Below are positions 63,424 to 64,000 of a stretch of 64,000 bases of DNA, piece after piece. This DNA comes from Dyadobacter sp. CY323 (lineage in GTDB: Bacteria; Bacteroidota; Bacteroidia; Cytophagales; Spirosomataceae): the NCBI RefSeq assembly GCF_021390245.1, contig NZ_JAJUXH010000018.1, positions 124,001-188,000 of the forward strand. The letters run 5' to 3'. A model generated the notes under the pieces. It ran no database searches. It saw only the letters and a program-made list of their open reading frames with translations, and was not told the DNA's origin. A program made the position numbers and the translations under genes. How positions within the stretch are numbered: the first letter of the stretch is position 1; every line of letters begins with the position of its first letter.

Positions 63424-64000
63424 ATGAATACTAGACTCCAAACCAATCTTCGCCAGATTCTACGGCGAGCATTTTTACCAGCCCTGAGTTTGTTAATGGC
63501 TTTTACTTCCATTCAAATCCAGGCAAATCCCTCAAAACCAGCAGCATCTCCGATAGAAGGCCGCTGGGACATTACGGTTGACGCTGATGGCAAGCCGCTG
63601 CCTTCGTGGCTGGAAGTAAGACATTCGGGCACCAGCACATTGGTGGGCCAGTTTACAGGCTTTTCGGGAAGTGCGCGACCGATCTCCGAAGTAAAATTTA
63701 AAGATGGAAAATTCAGTTTTGCCATTCCAAAACAATGGGAAAGAGGTGACAAGGACCTGACCGTCGAGGGAACACTTTCCGGCGAATCCATCTCAGGTAC
63801 GCTCACCACCCCGGAAGGAAAAACCCATAGCTGGAAAGGCGTCCGTGCACCGGCATTGCGCAAAACGACTCTGCCTGCCTGGGGCACGCCTATTAAATTG
63901 ACAGGAGGCAACGAAATAAAAGGCTGGCATCCCATGGGATCTCCTACCAATCAATGGGTTGCCGAAAACGGCATTCTCCGCAGTCCAAAATCGGGTGCAA
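63424..64000 (+). CDS. DUF1080 (3-keto-disaccharide hydrolase-like) protein, N-terminal part
   Basis: Open from ATG 63424 to the right edge, 192 visible residues. A signal peptide (LPALSLLMAFTSIQIQA) precedes GRWDITVDADGKPLPSWLEV, SGSARPISEVKFKDGKFSFA and, near the edge, WGTPIKLTGGNEIKGWHPMG, the start of the DUF1080 fold. Related secreted proteins in Bacteroidota process 3-keto sugars or glycosides, a step that periplasmic Gfo/Idh enzymes such as the one at 43443-44756 can feed. The C-terminal part lies outside the window. Confidence 0.85.
   Translation, partial: MNTRLQTNLRQILRRAFLPALSLLMAFTSIQIQANPSKPAASPIEGRWDITVDADGKPLPSWLEVRHSGTSTLVGQFTGFSGSARPISEVKFKDGKFSFAIPKQWERGDKDLTVEGTLSGESISGTLTTPEGKTHSWKGVRAPALRKTTLPAWGTPIKLTGGNEIKGWHPMGSPTNQWVAENGILRSPKSGA

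Noticed and set aside
1..64000. Insertion sequences or prophage genes as the cause of the many truncations
   Set aside because: No transposase, integrase, terminal inverted repeats or phage structural genes were seen in the window.

Overview
The window looks like a chromosomal segment of a Bacteroidota bacterium of the Cytophagales, with a Dyadobacter/Spirosoma flavour. The basis is several SusC/SusD (RagA/RagB) pairs, LytS/LytTR two-component genes, FtsX-type ABC permeases, a TAnnTTTG-type promoter box, and large AraC and Crp/Fnr families. No rRNA, tRNA, CRISPR array or transposase gene was seen. Species assignment is an inference.

Layout. Positions 1-12,270 are AT-richer and heavily decayed. 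They hold an FtsX permease 3' end, an intact LytS/LytTR pair, a LytS kinase cut before its ATPase domain, an outer-membrane protein with a one-base frameshift in its signal peptide, and remnants of AraC, HxlR, Crp/Fnr, alpha/beta-hydrolase, NmrA-like and NTF2-like genes. Intact genes among them include a SnoaL-like protein, an AraC regulator, an SDR, a Crp/Fnr regulator and an isochorismatase-like hydrolase.

Positions 12,272-30,623 (minus strand) are one compact catabolic operon of twelve genes: SusC, SusD, SDR, FAD oxidoreductase, SSS symporter, secreted beta-helix protein, GlpD-like dehydrogenase, LsrF/FbaB-type aldolase, MMSDH-type aldehyde dehydrogenase, iron alcohol dehydrogenase, LyxK-like FGGY kinase and a secreted hydrolase. 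An IclR regulator lies just upstream. The set reads as uptake, phosphorylation, oxidation, aldol cleavage and aldehyde disposal of a sugar, polyol or sugar acid; the substrate is not known.

An FtsX permease (31,931-34,327) is framed by a 70-bp direct repeat and preceded by a palindromic operator. Positions 35,115-39,562 hold a tightly coupled four-gene operon: an AurF-like diiron oxygenase, an OleA/FabH-like ketosynthase, an OleC-like AMP ligase and an OleD-like reductase. It looks like a beta-lactone or olefin type pathway with an added oxygenase and no OleB, and is the best candidate here for an undescribed system.

Positions 39,559-43,446 hold a PhyH dioxygenase / alcohol dehydrogenase / esterase operon with a divergent AraC regulator. 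At about 45,040 two SusC/SusD loci that both lost their 5' parts meet head to head, next to a Gfo/Idh oxidoreductase. After a pirin gene comes a tandem array of about 360-bp units full of GC-rich palindromes (49,110-50,215), then a lipoprotein and a toxin-antitoxin pair with a Panacea/SocA-domain antitoxin. The rest carries an esterase, an MpaB-like oxygenase, a single-domain response regulator, a PH-domain membrane protein, a hydrolase, a second PhyH protein, a PhnB-like protein, an AhpD-like protein, a giant patatin with membrane segments, a DUF3072 protein and, cut by the right edge, a DUF1080 protein.
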